From NCBI GenBank assembly GCA_964425605.1, contig CAYRNR010000006.1, positions 1-64,000 on the forward strand: 64,000 nt of DNA, written 5' to 3'. Under the pieces are notes generated by a model. It was not told where the DNA came from. It ran no database searches and saw nothing but the letters and a program-made list of their open reading frames with translations. The translations under genes were made by a program, and so were the position numbers. Origin of the DNA: CAYRNR01 sp964425605. Lineage in GTDB: Bacteria; Myxococcota_A; UBA796; UBA9615; CAYRNR01. Shown here piece after piece: positions 1 through 12,952 of this stretch (its first letter is position 1; the number at the start of each line of letters is the position of its first letter).

Positions 1-3732
<3,732 letters not shown>

Positions 3733-3741
3733 TCCGCCAAC

Positions 3742-4953
3742 CTACGACCTGCGCCTCAACCCCAGCCCCAGCGACAGGAACGCCACCGCGGCCATCCCGG
3801 TCGCGCTCGGCAAGCCCGGATTCCCACAGGTACACCCCGTCGTGGTGTTGCCGTCGGGCTCGGTCGTGTCGTCGTCGCCGGCGGTGTCGTCGTCCGAAGC
3901 GTCGTCGTCGTCGTCCCACCACGTGTCGTCGTCGTCCGAGGCGTCGTCGTCGTCCGAGGCGTCGTCGTCGTCCGAGGCATCGTCGTCATCCGAGGCGTCG
4001 TCGTCCGAGGCGTCGTCGTCATCGCCCACGGTGTCGTCGTCGTCGCCCACGGTGTCGTCATCGTCACCCACGGTGTCGTCGTCGTCACCCACGGTGTCGT
4101 CGTCGTCGTCGTCGTCACCGCCGCCGCAGGCCGGATCGGCGTTGTCGGTCAGGCCGTTGCAGTCGTTGTCGGCGCCATCGCCGCAGACCTCGGTCGCTCC
4201 CGGATAGGCCGAAGCGTCGGCGTCGTCACAGTCCCCGTCGAACGCGGGGAATCCATCCCCATCGTTGTCGTTGGGATCCGGCGTCGCCCGGTTGTCCCCG
4301 GGCTGGGCCCAGGCCGCGTCGGGGATGCCGTCCCAGTCCGCATCCACCTGCACCTCGTAGAACGTGTCGATGAACCACACCGTGGCCGAATCCGGGGCGA
4401 GATCGCCGGGATCGCTGTCGTCGATGGAGCGCAGCACCGACGCCACGTAGAGGGTCAAACCGGGCGGGACGTGGCCCGGGGCGGTGTAGCACAGGGTGTC
4501 CCAGTCGATCTCCACGTGGGTGTTGCCGGCGCTGCCGTCACAGGTGTACGCGGACCGCGTGGTGACGATCCCCGCGCTCAACTCGGTGGACCAGCCGTCG
4601 TTGAGCTCGTACGCGAACAGGTCGCCGCACCCGTAGAAGCCGGACATGTGGTCCACGGGGATGGAGGTGGCGGTGTTGGTGGGGAAGGCGCCGCCCCAGC
4701 CGTTCCACGACGCGAAGTTGTCCTCGCCGCCGGGGATGCCGGCGGAGATGAGCGTCAGCACCGCGTTGTCCTCGATGAGGTAGTCCACCTCGTACTCGAG
4801 GCGGTTCGTGTCCCACCCCAGGCGGATCTCGGTGATCTCGTTGTCGCCCCAGCCGGAGTCCACGGGATCGGCGGGGTTCAGGGGCACCGGGGGGAACGCC
4901 CAGGCCGCGACGGGAAGGGCGAGGACCAGGAGCAGGACAAGGGATCGGGACAT
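3742..4953 (-). CDS. secreted protein with MopE repeat, Asp-rich linker and MYXO-CTERM-like tail
   Basis: 403 residues. The start is supported by GGAGGTC nine bases upstream of the ATG. Residues 1-19 are a Sec signal peptide (MSRSLVLLLVLALPVAAWAF). Residues 20-215 form an unidentified exported domain. One MopE-type unit follows (DGDCDDADASAYPGATEVC), then about 90 residues of DDDDTVG and DDDDASD repeats. The tail TTGCTCGNPGLPS plus a short hydrophobic helix plus RRRS resembles the MYXO-CTERM signal that anchors proteins at the outer membrane of Myxococcota. It is convergent with the MopE-type gene to its left, only 9 bp away. The protein is probably surface-anchored; its specific role cannot be read from the sequence. 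Confidence 0.85.
   Translation of the reverse strand: MSRSLVLLLVLALPVAAWAFPPVPLNPADPVDSGWGDNEITEIRLGWDTNRLEYEVDYLIEDNAVLTLISAGIPGGEDNFASWNGWGGAFPTNTATSIPVDHMSGFYGCGDLFAYELNDGWSTELSAGIVTTRSAYTCDGSAGNTHVEIDWDTLCYTAPGHVPPGLTLYVASVLRSIDDSDPGDLAPDSATVWFIDTFYEVQVDADWDGIPDAAWAQPGDNRATPDPNDNDGDGFPAFDGDCDDADASAYPGATEVCGDGADNDCNGLTDNADPACGGGDDDDDDDTVGDDDDTVGDDDDTVGDDDDTVGDDDDASDDDASDDDDASDDDDASDDDDASDDDDTWWDDDDDASDDDTAGDDDTTEPDGNTTTGCTCGNPGLPSATGMAAVAFLSLGLGLRRRS
3895..4120. repeat. low-complexity GTC/CCG repeat coding for an Asp-rich linker
   Basis: Imperfect short tandem units such as gtcgtcgtcgcccacg and gtcgtcgtccgaggc encode DDDDTVG and DDDDASD on the minus strand. The tract lies wholly inside the gene at 3742-4953. 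Unit number is likely to vary between strains. Confidence 0.8.
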
Positions 4954-5006
4954 CGCGTGACCTCCAGCGGGGTCAAGTTATCGCGGGATCGGACGCGAGG
5001 GAAGGA

Positions 5007-6485
5007 TCAGAGGATGAAGCCGAGGCCGAAGCTGACGTTGAAGATGCCCCGGCCGCCGTCGGCCCACTCGAGGTCGCGGCCCGCAGAGTCGTTCTCGCCC
5101 GCGGTGAGGATGAAGCCCCCCAGGACGTTGAAGCGCAGCACGATGGGGGCCTTGCCAGGCCGCAGGTCCACGCCGCCGCGGAAGACCATGGCGGGCTGGA
5201 CGATGAGGCTGGGGCCGGTGAACTGCAGGCGGAAGCCGATCCCGCCGCCGGGCTGGACCTTGCCCTGGGTCCACTGTCCGAGGACGCCGATGTGGACCGT
5301 GGGCATCATGTAGTAGTCGCTCTGGGTGGGGCCGGTGGTCGCCTCCTCGGACTCGGGATCGGTGATGACCTCGCCGCCGGTGGGGCGGCCGCTGGTGATG
5401 TCGAACTGGGCGCGCAGGTCGGCGTGGATGACGTTCCAGATGCGCAGCCACAGCTCGGCGTTGACGCTGCCGTAGTTGAAGTAGGAGTAGCGCGTGTATC
5501 CACCGCCGAAGCCCGCGCGGGCCGGTGAGCTGAAGCGGCCCATCTTGGCCAGGGAGCCGCGCACGAACACCGGCTCGAGCGGCACCACCTCGTCCACCTC
5601 GTCGTACCAGGCCATCTCGGCGAGCATCGTGTCGCGCAGCCGCTCCTCGGACTGGTCCTTGGGGATGCGGAACAGGAAGTCGAACAGCCCCATCGGCCCG
5701 ATCATCGTGGCCGTGCTCCACACCTCGAGGATGCCGGAGTTGACGTGGTCGCCCGCGCGCCAGGAGATGAGGTGCTCGCCCGGGGTCAGGCGGATCGGGG
5801 CACCGACGCTGGCCTTGATGCCGTCGATGGTGATGCCGCTGCCGTAGGGGCCGTCGTCGGCCACGTAGATCGAGTAGCTGTACTCGCCCGCGGCCTGGTC
5901 GCGGATGTCGTCGAAGTCGGCGCGGGCCTTGGGGGTGTGGCGCTTGTCCCAGGCGTGCTCGGGCGAGAGCACGAAGGCGCGGCGGAAGTCGTCGCGGGCC
6001 TGGTCCACGTCGCCGTTCTTGTGGTGGACCATGCCGCGCTCCACGTACAGGGAGGCGGCCTCTTGCTGGGACAGCTTCTCGCCGGCGCAGACCAGCTCGT
6101 CGATGGCGATGGTGTAGGCGAAGATCTGGCCCTCGAAGTCCAGGTTGCGCTTGAGCCGCTCGAGCTCGTCCTCGAGCATCTTCAGATCCGGGGGGGGGCC
6201 GCCGTCGCAGAAGCGGATGACCTCGGCCTCGCCATCGACCACGAGCAGCTCCTCGAAGGCCCGCTCCACGTCGTAGGCGTCCAGGGTGTCCACCACGCGG
6301 TCGTTGCGGTGGTCCTCGTAGGCCTGCTCGAGGGTGCGCTCGTACGCGTTGTCGTCGGCGTACCCGCCGTAGATGAACAGCACGTCACCCGCTCGCGCGC
6401 ACGGGGAACCGAACACCGCCACCAGCAGTCCCATCCAGGGGAGCGCGAGGGAGAGTCGAGGCAGCTTCGGAACGGCGACGTGCAA
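5007..6485 (-). CDS. exported protein with helical-repeat region and predicted outer-membrane barrel
   Basis: The frame is open from 6524. A TTG at 6485 with AAGGGG just upstream gives a signal peptide (PKLPRLSLALPWMGLLVAVFG... cut near CARAG), so that start is preferred; an ATG at 6434 is the alternative. Residues ~25-190 are helical and include a TPR-like pair (YVERGMVHHKNGDVDQARDD). A short PEGA-like segment follows (ITIDGIKASVGAPIRLTPGEH). The last ~180 residues alternate aromatic and glycine-rich strands and end in FNVSFGLGFIL, typical of an outer-membrane beta-barrel. It is divergent from the kinase gene starting at 6570. Family not recognised; probably an envelope protein. Confidence 0.75.
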   Translation of the reverse strand: MHVAVPKLPRLSLALPWMGLLVAVFGSPCARAGDVLFIYGGYADDNAYERTLEQAYEDHRNDRVVDTLDAYDVERAFEELLVVDGEAEVIRFCDGGPPPDLKMLEDELERLKRNLDFEGQIFAYTIAIDELVCAGEKLSQQEAASLYVERGMVHHKNGDVDQARDDFRRAFVLSPEHAWDKRHTPKARADFDDIRDQAAGEYSYSIYVADDGPYGSGITIDGIKASVGAPIRLTPGEHLISWRAGDHVNSGILEVWSTATMIGPMGLFDFLFRIPKDQSEERLRDTMLAEMAWYDEVDEVVPLEPVFVRGSLAKMGRFSSPARAGFGGGYTRYSYFNYGSVNAELWLRIWNVIHADLRAQFDITSGRPTGGEVITDPESEEATTGPTQSDYYMMPTVHIGVLGQWTQGKVQPGGGIGFRLQFTGPSLIVQPAMVFRGGVDLRPGKAPIVLRFNVLGGFILTAGENDSAGRDLEWADGGRGIFNVSFGLGFIL

Positions 6486-6569
6486 GGGGCCCCTTCGAGC
6501 GCAAGTATCGACCGGTTGGCTCAAGTGCTACCATTCTACCGGCTTCGAGGGCTACGCGGGGAAGACCAG

Positions 6570-8414
6570 GTGTTCGAGTTTCCCACCGACTTCGGGCGGT
6601 ATCGCCTGACGGGTATCGCCGGCGAAGGTGGCATGGCCACCGTCTACCGCGCCGTCCTGCCCGGGCCGATGGGGTTCGAGAAGCGCCTGGTGGTCAAGGT
6701 GATCCGGCCGGCGCTGGTGGAGGACGAGGAGTTCCTGCGGGCCCTGGTCACCGAGGCGCTGCTGGGCTGCCAGCTGCACCACCCCAACATCGTCGAGGTC
6801 TACGAGTTCAACCAGTACAACGGCCGCTACTACCTGGCCATGGAGCTGGTGGACGGCATCTCCCTGTCGTACCTGGTGCGCCGCCACCGCAAGGTGGGCC
6901 ACGCCGTGCCCACGCCCGTGACGTTGCACGTGATGGGCCAGATCCTCGACGGCCTGGAGTACGCCCACGGGGCCAAGGACGAGGACGGCTCGGCCCTCAA
7001 CGTCATCCACCGTGACCTCAAGCCCTCGAACATCGCCGTCACCCCCAACGGCATGGTCAAGCTCCTCGACTTCGGCATCGCCCAGGTCACCATGGCCCGC
7101 GCCGGCATGGAGACCAGCGGCGCCATCCGCGGCACCCCCCGTTACATGAGTCCCGAGCAGATCGAGACTCCCATGAACATCACCCCGGCCTCGGACGTGT
7201 TCTCCCTCGCCGCGGTGCTGTACGAACTCGTCACCGTTCGTTCGCTGTTCGCCCCGCGCCCCGGCCAGGAGCCCATCGACCTGGTCGTGCACATGCCCCT
7301 GGACGAGCAGATCGCCGAGGTGGAGTACCGCATCCCCGGCATGGGCGACGTCTTCCGCACCATGATCGCGCGCGACGTGCGCCAGCGTTACCTGTCCGCG
7401 GCCCAGGTGAACTACGCCCTGCGCCCCCTGCACGAGAAGTACGGCGACCCCGACGCCGCCCGCCAGTACCTGGCCGATCTCGTCACCGAGTACCGCGAGG
7501 AGAACCAGGCCGAGGAGCTCGTCCCGGAGTACTTCGAGCCCGGCTACGCCACGGGCTGGGAGCCGTGGGTGGGCGACGGCGACAAGAAGGACGCCGCGCC
7601 CGCCACCGCCGTGCTCGGCGAGGCCTCCGACGCCGCGGCCAACTACCCGACCGCGGGCGGCGACTCCCTGGCCACCATCCCCCTGCCGCCGCGCCCCGAG
7701 GCGCCCATCAGCGGCCGCCCTCAGGCCCTGGGACCGGCCGCGACGGCCACCCCGAGCACCGCTACCTCCCTGGCCGGCTCACGCATCCAGGCCAGGCGAG
7801 AAGAGGACACCCCCTCGGTCATCACGCCCCCCACCGTGGAGGTCCGCGAGACCGGCGCCCACTGGGGTATCGTCGCCGCCCTCGCCGTGCCGCTGGTGCT
7901 GATCCTCATCGGCGGCGTCGCCTTCGGTTTGATCAAGGTGTTCGGGGTCCAGCCCCCGAGCCCCCGGCTGGGCGACGACAAGGACATCATCTTCGTCGAG
8001 GACGTGGGTGAGGAGCCCACGCCGGTCCAGATCGTCCAGGTCCACGAGCCCAGGACACCGGAGCCCTATACCCCCGAGCCCTACACCCCCGAGCCCACCA
8101 CCGCCGAGCCCACCACGCCCGATCCCGTCGTCCAGGTCGTGGAGCCTTCCACTCCTGAGCCGCCCACGCCGCCTCCCCAGCCCTCCGGTTTCGGCAAGAT
8201 CCGCATCGACGCCGATCCCTGGGCCCTGGTCTGGATCGACGGCGAGTCCCACGGCGAGACCCCCATCCAGGCCACCGTCTCCGCCGGCAAGCACACCGTG
8301 AAGCTCAGGTGCATGGGCGAGGGCCCCGACGTCACCAAGACCCTGACCGTCGAGCGCGACCGCGTCGAGCCGTTCTTCAAGCAGTTCCCGGACCACCTCT
8401 GTCCGGAGTCGTGA
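6570..8414 (+). CDS. Hanks-type Ser/Thr protein kinase with transmembrane helix and C-terminal PEGA domain
   Basis: The open frame runs back to 5745, but homology begins at FEFPTDFGRYRLTGIAGEGG, so the GTG at 6570 (weak GGGGAAG upstream) is chosen, giving 614 residues. Kinase landmarks are the P-loop GEGGMATVY, Lys in VVKVIRP, HRDLKPSN catalytic loop, DFGIAQ and GTPRYMSPEQ. After an Ala/Pro-rich linker, one membrane helix (GIVAALAVPLVLILIGGVAF) is followed by Pro/Thr-rich EPYTPEP repeats and a PEGA domain (IRIDADPWALVWIDGESHGE). The likely topology is a cytoplasmic kinase with an exported PEGA sensor. It starts 84 bp from the divergent gene at 5007-6485. Confidence 0.95.
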   Translation: MFEFPTDFGRYRLTGIAGEGGMATVYRAVLPGPMGFEKRLVVKVIRPALVEDEEFLRALVTEALLGCQLHHPNIVEVYEFNQYNGRYYLAMELVDGISLSYLVRRHRKVGHAVPTPVTLHVMGQILDGLEYAHGAKDEDGSALNVIHRDLKPSNIAVTPNGMVKLLDFGIAQVTMARAGMETSGAIRGTPRYMSPEQIETPMNITPASDVFSLAAVLYELVTVRSLFAPRPGQEPIDLVVHMPLDEQIAEVEYRIPGMGDVFRTMIARDVRQRYLSAAQVNYALRPLHEKYGDPDAARQYLADLVTEYREENQAEELVPEYFEPGYATGWEPWVGDGDKKDAAPATAVLGEASDAAANYPTAGGDSLATIPLPPRPEAPISGRPQALGPAATATPSTATSLAGSRIQARREEDTPSVITPPTVEVRETGAHWGIVAALAVPLVLILIGGVAFGLIKVFGVQPPSPRLGDDKDIIFVEDVGEEPTPVQIVQVHEPRTPEPYTPEPYTPEPTTAEPTTPDPVVQVVEPSTPEPPTPPPQPSGFGKIRIDADPWALVWIDGESHGETPIQATVSAGKHTVKLRCMGEGPDVTKTLTVERDRVEPFFKQFPDHLCPES

Positions 8415-8420
8415 TCGTCC

Positions 8421-9203
8421 CTATTCATCCACGACGTTCCGCCCGGTGATCCCCGCCGTCGCAAACCGCCACATCACCTTCCCCCCCGTCAGCCACGAGA
8501 TCACCCGCCCGTTCTTGCGGTTGTCCAGCACCTTCCCCGCCACCCACGGCGCCACCGTCTCCACCCGATCCGCCAGCGCGTTGTAGACCTTGACGTACCG
8601 CTCCCTCTCGGGACCCTCCTCCTCCAGCCCCGCCAACAGCATGTCCGTGATCACCATCCCGGGTCGGATACCCCCGACGATCACCGGCGTCCCCTTCACC
8701 TCGGCGGCCAGCGCCTCGGTCATGTACGCCACGCCGCGCTTGGTCGTGCCGTAGGGCGTCAGCCCCGCCACCTTTCGCCCATCGCTACCCAGCCCCTCCA
8801 TGTTGTAGACCGCGCCGCGGCCCTGCTCGAGCATGCCTGCGATGGCGACCTTGCAGCCGAGCATCGCGCCGAGCACGTTGGTCTGGACCACGGCCGCCAG
8901 CTCCTCCGCCTCGAGTTCCCACACCGGCCCCACCGAGTTGGCGATCCCGGCGTTGTTGATCCATACGTCCACCGCCCCGAACCGCTCCACGGCCGCGTCC
9001 CACAGCCCGCGCAGCTGCTCGACGTCCGTGACGTCACAGGCTCGGCCACCCACACGCTCGCCTCCCCCCAGCTCCTCCACTGCCCGGTCCACGGCCTCTT
9101 CGGTCCGCCCGGACACCACCACCGACGGCCCCAGCTCCAGGAACGCACCTGCCAACCCGAGACCGATCCCTCGCGTACTCCCTGTGATCACCACCGCGCC
9201 CAT
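8421..9203 (-). CDS. SDR-family oxidoreductase
   Basis: 260 residues, the normal classical-SDR length. It has the nucleotide-binding TGSTRGIG near the N-terminus, NNAG at about residue 90 and the catalytic YGTTK. The NMEGLGSDG segment before the Tyr resembles the chlorophyll(ide) b reductase-like SDR branch (NMDGAGSDG in relatives), but the substrate cannot be inferred in this organism. It converges on the kinase gene, with the stop codons only a few bases apart. Confidence 0.9.
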   Translation of the reverse strand: MGAVVITGSTRGIGLGLAGAFLELGPSVVVSGRTEEAVDRAVEELGGGERVGGRACDVTDVEQLRGLWDAAVERFGAVDVWINNAGIANSVGPVWELEAEELAAVVQTNVLGAMLGCKVAIAGMLEQGRGAVYNMEGLGSDGRKVAGLTPYGTTKRGVAYMTEALAAEVKGTPVIVGGIRPGMVITDMLLAGLEEEGPERERYVKVYNALADRVETVAPWVAGKVLDNRKNGRVISWLTGGKVMWRFATAGITGRNVVDE

Positions 9204-9225
9204 GGTTCACCTCCGTCGTGTCGTC

Positions 9226-11673
9226 CTAGGGGATGGCCACCAGTCGCATGTCGAAGCTCAGATCCGAGCTCTGCACCGCAGCCTGGTGCACCTCGACGGC
9301 CAGCACGTTCTCGCCCTCGACGAACCAGCCGGCGGCCCAGGGGGGGATCGCGCGGAGCACGGGGGGCGCCCCCTCGCGGTTCGAGCTGGCCAGCGTATCG
9401 TACAGGACCGTGCCGCCGGGCATGTTGAAGCGCTTGACGCGGCGGTTGTTCAGCCAGACGACCACGCCGTCGTCGGCGACCAGCTCCATGACCAGGCGAG
9501 AGGGCAGCGGGTTGGTCAGCTCGAACGTGGTGCGGAAGTAGGCGGTGGGGTACTTGTCGTCGGGATCGGGGCCGTAGTCGAGCACGGTGGACTCGTCACC
9601 GTCGCCGTACCCCAGCTCGGCGCACCCCTCGCTCCACGACGAGTCGTCGTACCACGGCCGCTTCCAGTCCCAGCCGGGGAACGAGGCCGCCTCGAGGTAG
9701 CGCCACGAGCTGCCCATGGCCAGCACCTCGTCGCCGCCGCCGATGAGCGGGTGGTAGATGCGGATCGTGCTGGACGCGTAGGCCTCGACATCGTGCAGCT
9801 CGTCGGAGATGAGCGCGCACAGGTGGTACGTCCCATCGGGCACCGCCGACACGTCGAGGGTGGCCGCGTCGGCCAGGGCGTCCTCGGAGTACCCCACGCC
9901 CACGGGTTCGCCGCCGCAGTCGGTGTCGTCGGTGTCGAGCCAGAACTCGATCCAGGCGTCGCTGTCGGGATCGTCGTCGGTCCAGCTCACCTCGAGGTCC
10001 TCATCGGCGCCGTCACACACGACGCGGGGGTCGAGGACGAGCGCGGGCGCGTCGTTGGTCAGCAGGATCGAGTCGGGCTCGAGCAGGACGCCGTCCCCGT
10101 CGTAGACCGTGGCCCACAGCTCGCCGCCGGCCACGTCGAGCACCGCGTAGCACGTGTCGTCGGCCTGGAACTCCTGGTACGGGTTGGCCGCAGGGGTGTA
10201 GGGCGCCAGCGGCGCGCCGCCGCCACCGACGAGCAGGGTGTGGATCGCGCCGTCGAAGCTGCGCTCGTAGAAGTGCTCGTGGGAGCACAGCACCGCGTCC
10301 ACGCCGTGGGTGACGTACAGCGGCACCAGGTACTGCTGGATCGCCAGCACGTCGTCGTCGGCAGCGTGGCGCCCCGACGAGTACACCGGGTGGTGGTGCA
10401 CCACGACCAGGATCGGCTCGGTCGCCGCGGCCAGCTCGGACTCCAGCCACGCGTACTGGTCGCTGGCCTCGGGGTCGGCGCCGACCAGGTCCTCGTCGTT
10501 GGTGTCCACCACCACGAACCGCACGTCGCCCCAGGCCGCGCTGTAGTACAGCTCTCCGGCAAACGCCGGCGGGAACAGATCGTCGTAGTAGTTCCCGGGC
10601 AGGCCGAACGGCCCCTCGTGGTTGCCCGGCACCGGCAGCAGTGGTGTGTAGGGCAGCAACGACACCGCGGGATCGAAGAAGAACTCCCCCCACTGGTTCC
10701 ACGACGGCCCGTTGGAGACCATGTCGCCGCCGTGGACCACCAGTGCCGGGTCCTCCGCCGCGATCAGCTCCGCGATCCCGGCGTGGATGTCCGTGCCTTC
10801 GCGGCTGTCCCCGTAGAACGCGAACGTGAAGTCCGTTCCCGGCCCGGGCGCCGTGGTGAACGTCCGATCGATCCCGGCCACGCCGCCGCTGTTCACCCGG
10901 TAGTGGTACTCGGTGTTCGCGGTCAGCCCGGTCAGCTCCACGTCGTGGATGGTCGTCACCGTCGGGTCGTACGTCGCGAATCCGTACATCGGTGTCGGTC
11001 CGTAGTCCACCGAGCTGTCCCCGGCCACGCAGCTCCCCCACATCACCTTGGTCGAGTTCATGTCCACGTCCAGCAGGTAGGGGCCCCGGTCCACGTCGAA
11101 GCACAGCTGCGCGTCCAGGCTCAGGTCCGACGACGCCACGTTGTACTGATGCACGCTGATGGCCAGGACGTTCTCGCCCTCGACCAGGTAGGACGGCGCG
11201 ACGGCCCAGCCGTTGACCTCGATCTCCGGGCCGGTGGCCGCGGCCGCCCCCGTGTTGTGGGTGATCGCCCCCGCCGGCATGTCGAAGCGGTCCACCTCGA
11301 CGCCGTTGAGGTACACCACAGCCCCGTCGTCGTAGACCAGGTCCAGATACCCCGCCACCAGGTCGGCCACTCCACCCACCTCGAACGTCCGCCGCGCGTA
11401 GTAGGTGTACCCCCCGTGGTTGTTCAGTTCCGTGCCCTCGTCGCCTTCACCGAAACCCAGCTCGGCCACCCCCGTCGACCAGCCGCTGTCGTCGAACGAC
11501 GGCTCCATCCACATCCCGCCGGGGTCGACCCCGGAGTCGTCGTACCGCCAGCCCTCGTCCTCGTAGTCGACGGGGGTCGTGGCGATGGAGACGCGAGCCA
11601 TCGAGAGCGTGAGAATCAGCGCCAGGAAGAGAACCCCGCGCTGGGACGGACAGGTCGGGTGGGATGAATGCAT
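9226..11673 (-). CDS. secreted purple-acid-phosphatase-like metallophosphoesterase
   Basis: 815 residues with a signal peptide (GVLFLALILTLSMARVSIA). The centre is a calcineurin-like phosphoesterase of the purple acid phosphatase type: GDSREG, HGGDMV, GNHEGPFG, HHHPVYSSG and SHEHFYERS supply the two-metal ligands in order, preceded by an Fn3-like strand domain (VELTGLTANTEYHYRVNSG). Two copies of one beta-sandwich domain flank it: residues ~30-195 and ~690-815 both contain AELG.G.GDE, a DDG.VV.LN segment, VEGENVLA and SSDLS. The flanking domains are probably carbohydrate- or surface-binding. Likely an exported phosphatase or nucleotidase; substrate unknown. Confidence 0.9.
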   Translation of the reverse strand: MHSSHPTCPSQRGVLFLALILTLSMARVSIATTPVDYEDEGWRYDDSGVDPGGMWMEPSFDDSGWSTGVAELGFGEGDEGTELNNHGGYTYYARRTFEVGGVADLVAGYLDLVYDDGAVVYLNGVEVDRFDMPAGAITHNTGAAAATGPEIEVNGWAVAPSYLVEGENVLAISVHQYNVASSDLSLDAQLCFDVDRGPYLLDVDMNSTKVMWGSCVAGDSSVDYGPTPMYGFATYDPTVTTIHDVELTGLTANTEYHYRVNSGGVAGIDRTFTTAPGPGTDFTFAFYGDSREGTDIHAGIAELIAAEDPALVVHGGDMVSNGPSWNQWGEFFFDPAVSLLPYTPLLPVPGNHEGPFGLPGNYYDDLFPPAFAGELYYSAAWGDVRFVVVDTNDEDLVGADPEASDQYAWLESELAAATEPILVVVHHHPVYSSGRHAADDDVLAIQQYLVPLYVTHGVDAVLCSHEHFYERSFDGAIHTLLVGGGGAPLAPYTPAANPYQEFQADDTCYAVLDVAGGELWATVYDGDGVLLEPDSILLTNDAPALVLDPRVVCDGADEDLEVSWTDDDPDSDAWIEFWLDTDDTDCGGEPVGVGYSEDALADAATLDVSAVPDGTYHLCALISDELHDVEAYASSTIRIYHPLIGGGDEVLAMGSSWRYLEAASFPGWDWKRPWYDDSSWSEGCAELGYGDGDESTVLDYGPDPDDKYPTAYFRTTFELTNPLPSRLVMELVADDGVVVWLNNRRVKRFNMPGGTVLYDTLASSNREGAPPVLRAIPPWAAGWFVEGENVLAVEVHQAAVQSSDLSFDMRLVAIP

Positions 11674-11728
11674 GGGGCGAGGATACCAGGCGAAGACCGG
11701 CCTGGACGCCCCCTCTACGCAGCCCAGC

Positions 11729-12277
11729 TCAGATCTTCATGCCGTCGTTTCCAGGCTTCTCCACGGCCTGCCCCTTGGTCTCCTCCTCCACCTCGTCGTC
11801 CACCTCTTCCAGCTCAGGCAGCGCGTCCACGATCCCCGGGAACACGATCTCGCCCTGGCCGAAGTGCCCGACGTCCTCGGTCATGCAGTCCCACCAGTAC
11901 CCCTGCCACACGTTGTGGTCGCCCGTGGACATCAGCCGCAGGTCGCTCTCGTAGTCGTCACACGGCGTGCACACCAGGTGCAGGTCCGCCACCCACACCT
12001 CGTTCATCCGGTCGTACACCAGCACCCCCTCGAACGTCCCGTACTCGTCCGACGTGTCCCCGTCGTAGTAGATCCCCGTCAGCCAGAACACCCGCCCCGA
12101 GTTCTTGTCCGTCGCCGTCTGGATCTCGAAGATCCAGTCCCCCAGGTCCTCCTCCTGCCCCGTCTCCCCATCCAGGTACGTGAAGAACCCTTCCCCCCTG
12201 ACATCCACCGTATCCGCCATTGCGGGAGAAGCGACCAGAGCGACGAACAATGCTGCCGAGATGAAAAAACGATGCAT
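11729..12277 (-). CDS. small secreted protein of unknown function
   Basis: The start at 12277 is chosen over the longer frame because GGAGTT lies just upstream and it opens a clean signal peptide (MHRFFISAALFVALVASPAMAD). The mature ~160 residues are acidic and aromatic-rich, with a Cys pair (VCTPCDD) and a Cys in YWWDCMTED, then a Glu-rich tail (ELEEVDDEVEEETKG). No family recognised. The region from its start to selC holds only a tandem repeat. Confidence 0.7.
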   Translation of the reverse strand: MHRFFISAALFVALVASPAMADTVDVRGEGFFTYLDGETGQEEDLGDWIFEIQTATDKNSGRVFWLTGIYYDGDTSDEYGTFEGVLVYDRMNEVWVADLHLVCTPCDDYESDLRLMSTGDHNVWQGYWWDCMTEDVGHFGQGEIVFPGIVDALPELEEVDDEVEEETKGQAVEKPGNDGMKI

Positions 12278-12420
12278 GAACCAACTCCTATAGCCTTGGA
12301 CCCTCGGTCCGAATTGCCAGCCCGGGCACGAACCCAACCTCGGCTCGCCCCGTGAACCGTGAGTCCAAGCTACCCCCGATCCCCCACCCCTACCCTCACA
12401 CGCCCCTCACACGCCTCCTG

Positions 12421-12680
12421 AACGACACTCACCCCGACATGTCCAACCATCTCCCCCCCAACGTCGCCCTGAACGACCTTCGACCCCACATGTCCAACCA
12501 TCCCCCTCCCAACGTCGCCAGAAGCGACCTTCGACCCCACATGTCCAACCATCCCCCTCCCAACGTCGCTCTCAGCGACGTTCACCCCACGATGAGTTTC
12601 CATCTCCACCCCAACGTCGCTCTGAGCGACCTTCGACCCGAGATGCTCCTCCATCTCCCCTCCAACCTCACCCCCCTTCC
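12421..12680. repeat. 51-bp tandem repeat, about five copies, upstream of selC
   Basis: The ATG-centred unit start recurs at 12439, 12490, 12541, 12592 and 12643, an exact 51-bp period. Units share atgtccaaccatc, ccaacgtcgc and agcgacctt with scattered substitutions. Since 51 is a multiple of three, frames stay open on both strands, but no start with a ribosome site or recognisable product is seen. It fills the gap between the secreted-protein gene and selC. Confidence 0.85.
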
Positions 12681-12716
12681 CTCTCGCCCGATCCGCGGCT
12701 ATCCTTCCCCCGGTTC

Positions 12717-12816
12717 GGAGGCGCATCCGTCACTGGTGGGCGGCCCGGTCTTCAAAACCGGTGGGCGGTGTCGAAAGGCTCCCGTCGGTGGGTTCGATTC
12801 CCATGCGTCTCCGCCA
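12717..12816 (+). tRNA. selC: tRNA-Sec (anticodon TCA)
   Basis: The 100-base gene includes an encoded CCA. The 8-bp acceptor stem pairs GGAGGCGC with GCGTCTCC (one G-U), the discriminator is G, the anticodon loop is CTTCAAA with TCA read for UGA, the variable arm is long (gggcggtgtcgaaaggctccc), and the T loop is TTCGATT. Length and long extra arm match bacterial selenocysteine tRNA. Its presence implies UGA recoding in this genome; no selenoprotein was identified in the window. The 3' end serves as an attachment site for the island DNA. Confidence 0.95.
12791..12816 (+). repeat. attachment-site copy 1 (3' end of selC)
   Basis: The 26 bases from the T arm to CCA recur exactly at 36062-36087. 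The shorter core cccatgcgtctccgcca recurs at 39391-39407 and 47457-47473. A tyrosine recombinase gene lies 2.8 kb inside the island. Integration rebuilt the tRNA 3' end, so selC remains intact. Confidence 0.85.
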
Positions 12817-12952
12817 TTCTTCCAAATTCGGTAATAATTTCATAATCTTAGCAAACAACGATCGGGCGTTTGCCCACGTATTGCCCACACCTGGGAGCCA
12901 CCGGGGCATCAGCTGATTGGCCAGCGGTGCGTTCATCAACGCGGAAGATCGT

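Noticed and set aside
5745..6569. N-terminal extension of the kinase at 6570-8414
   Set aside because: It is antisense to the gene at 5007-6485, is Val/Leu/Ala-rich low-complexity sequence, and the kinase fold starts at FEFPTDFGRYRL.
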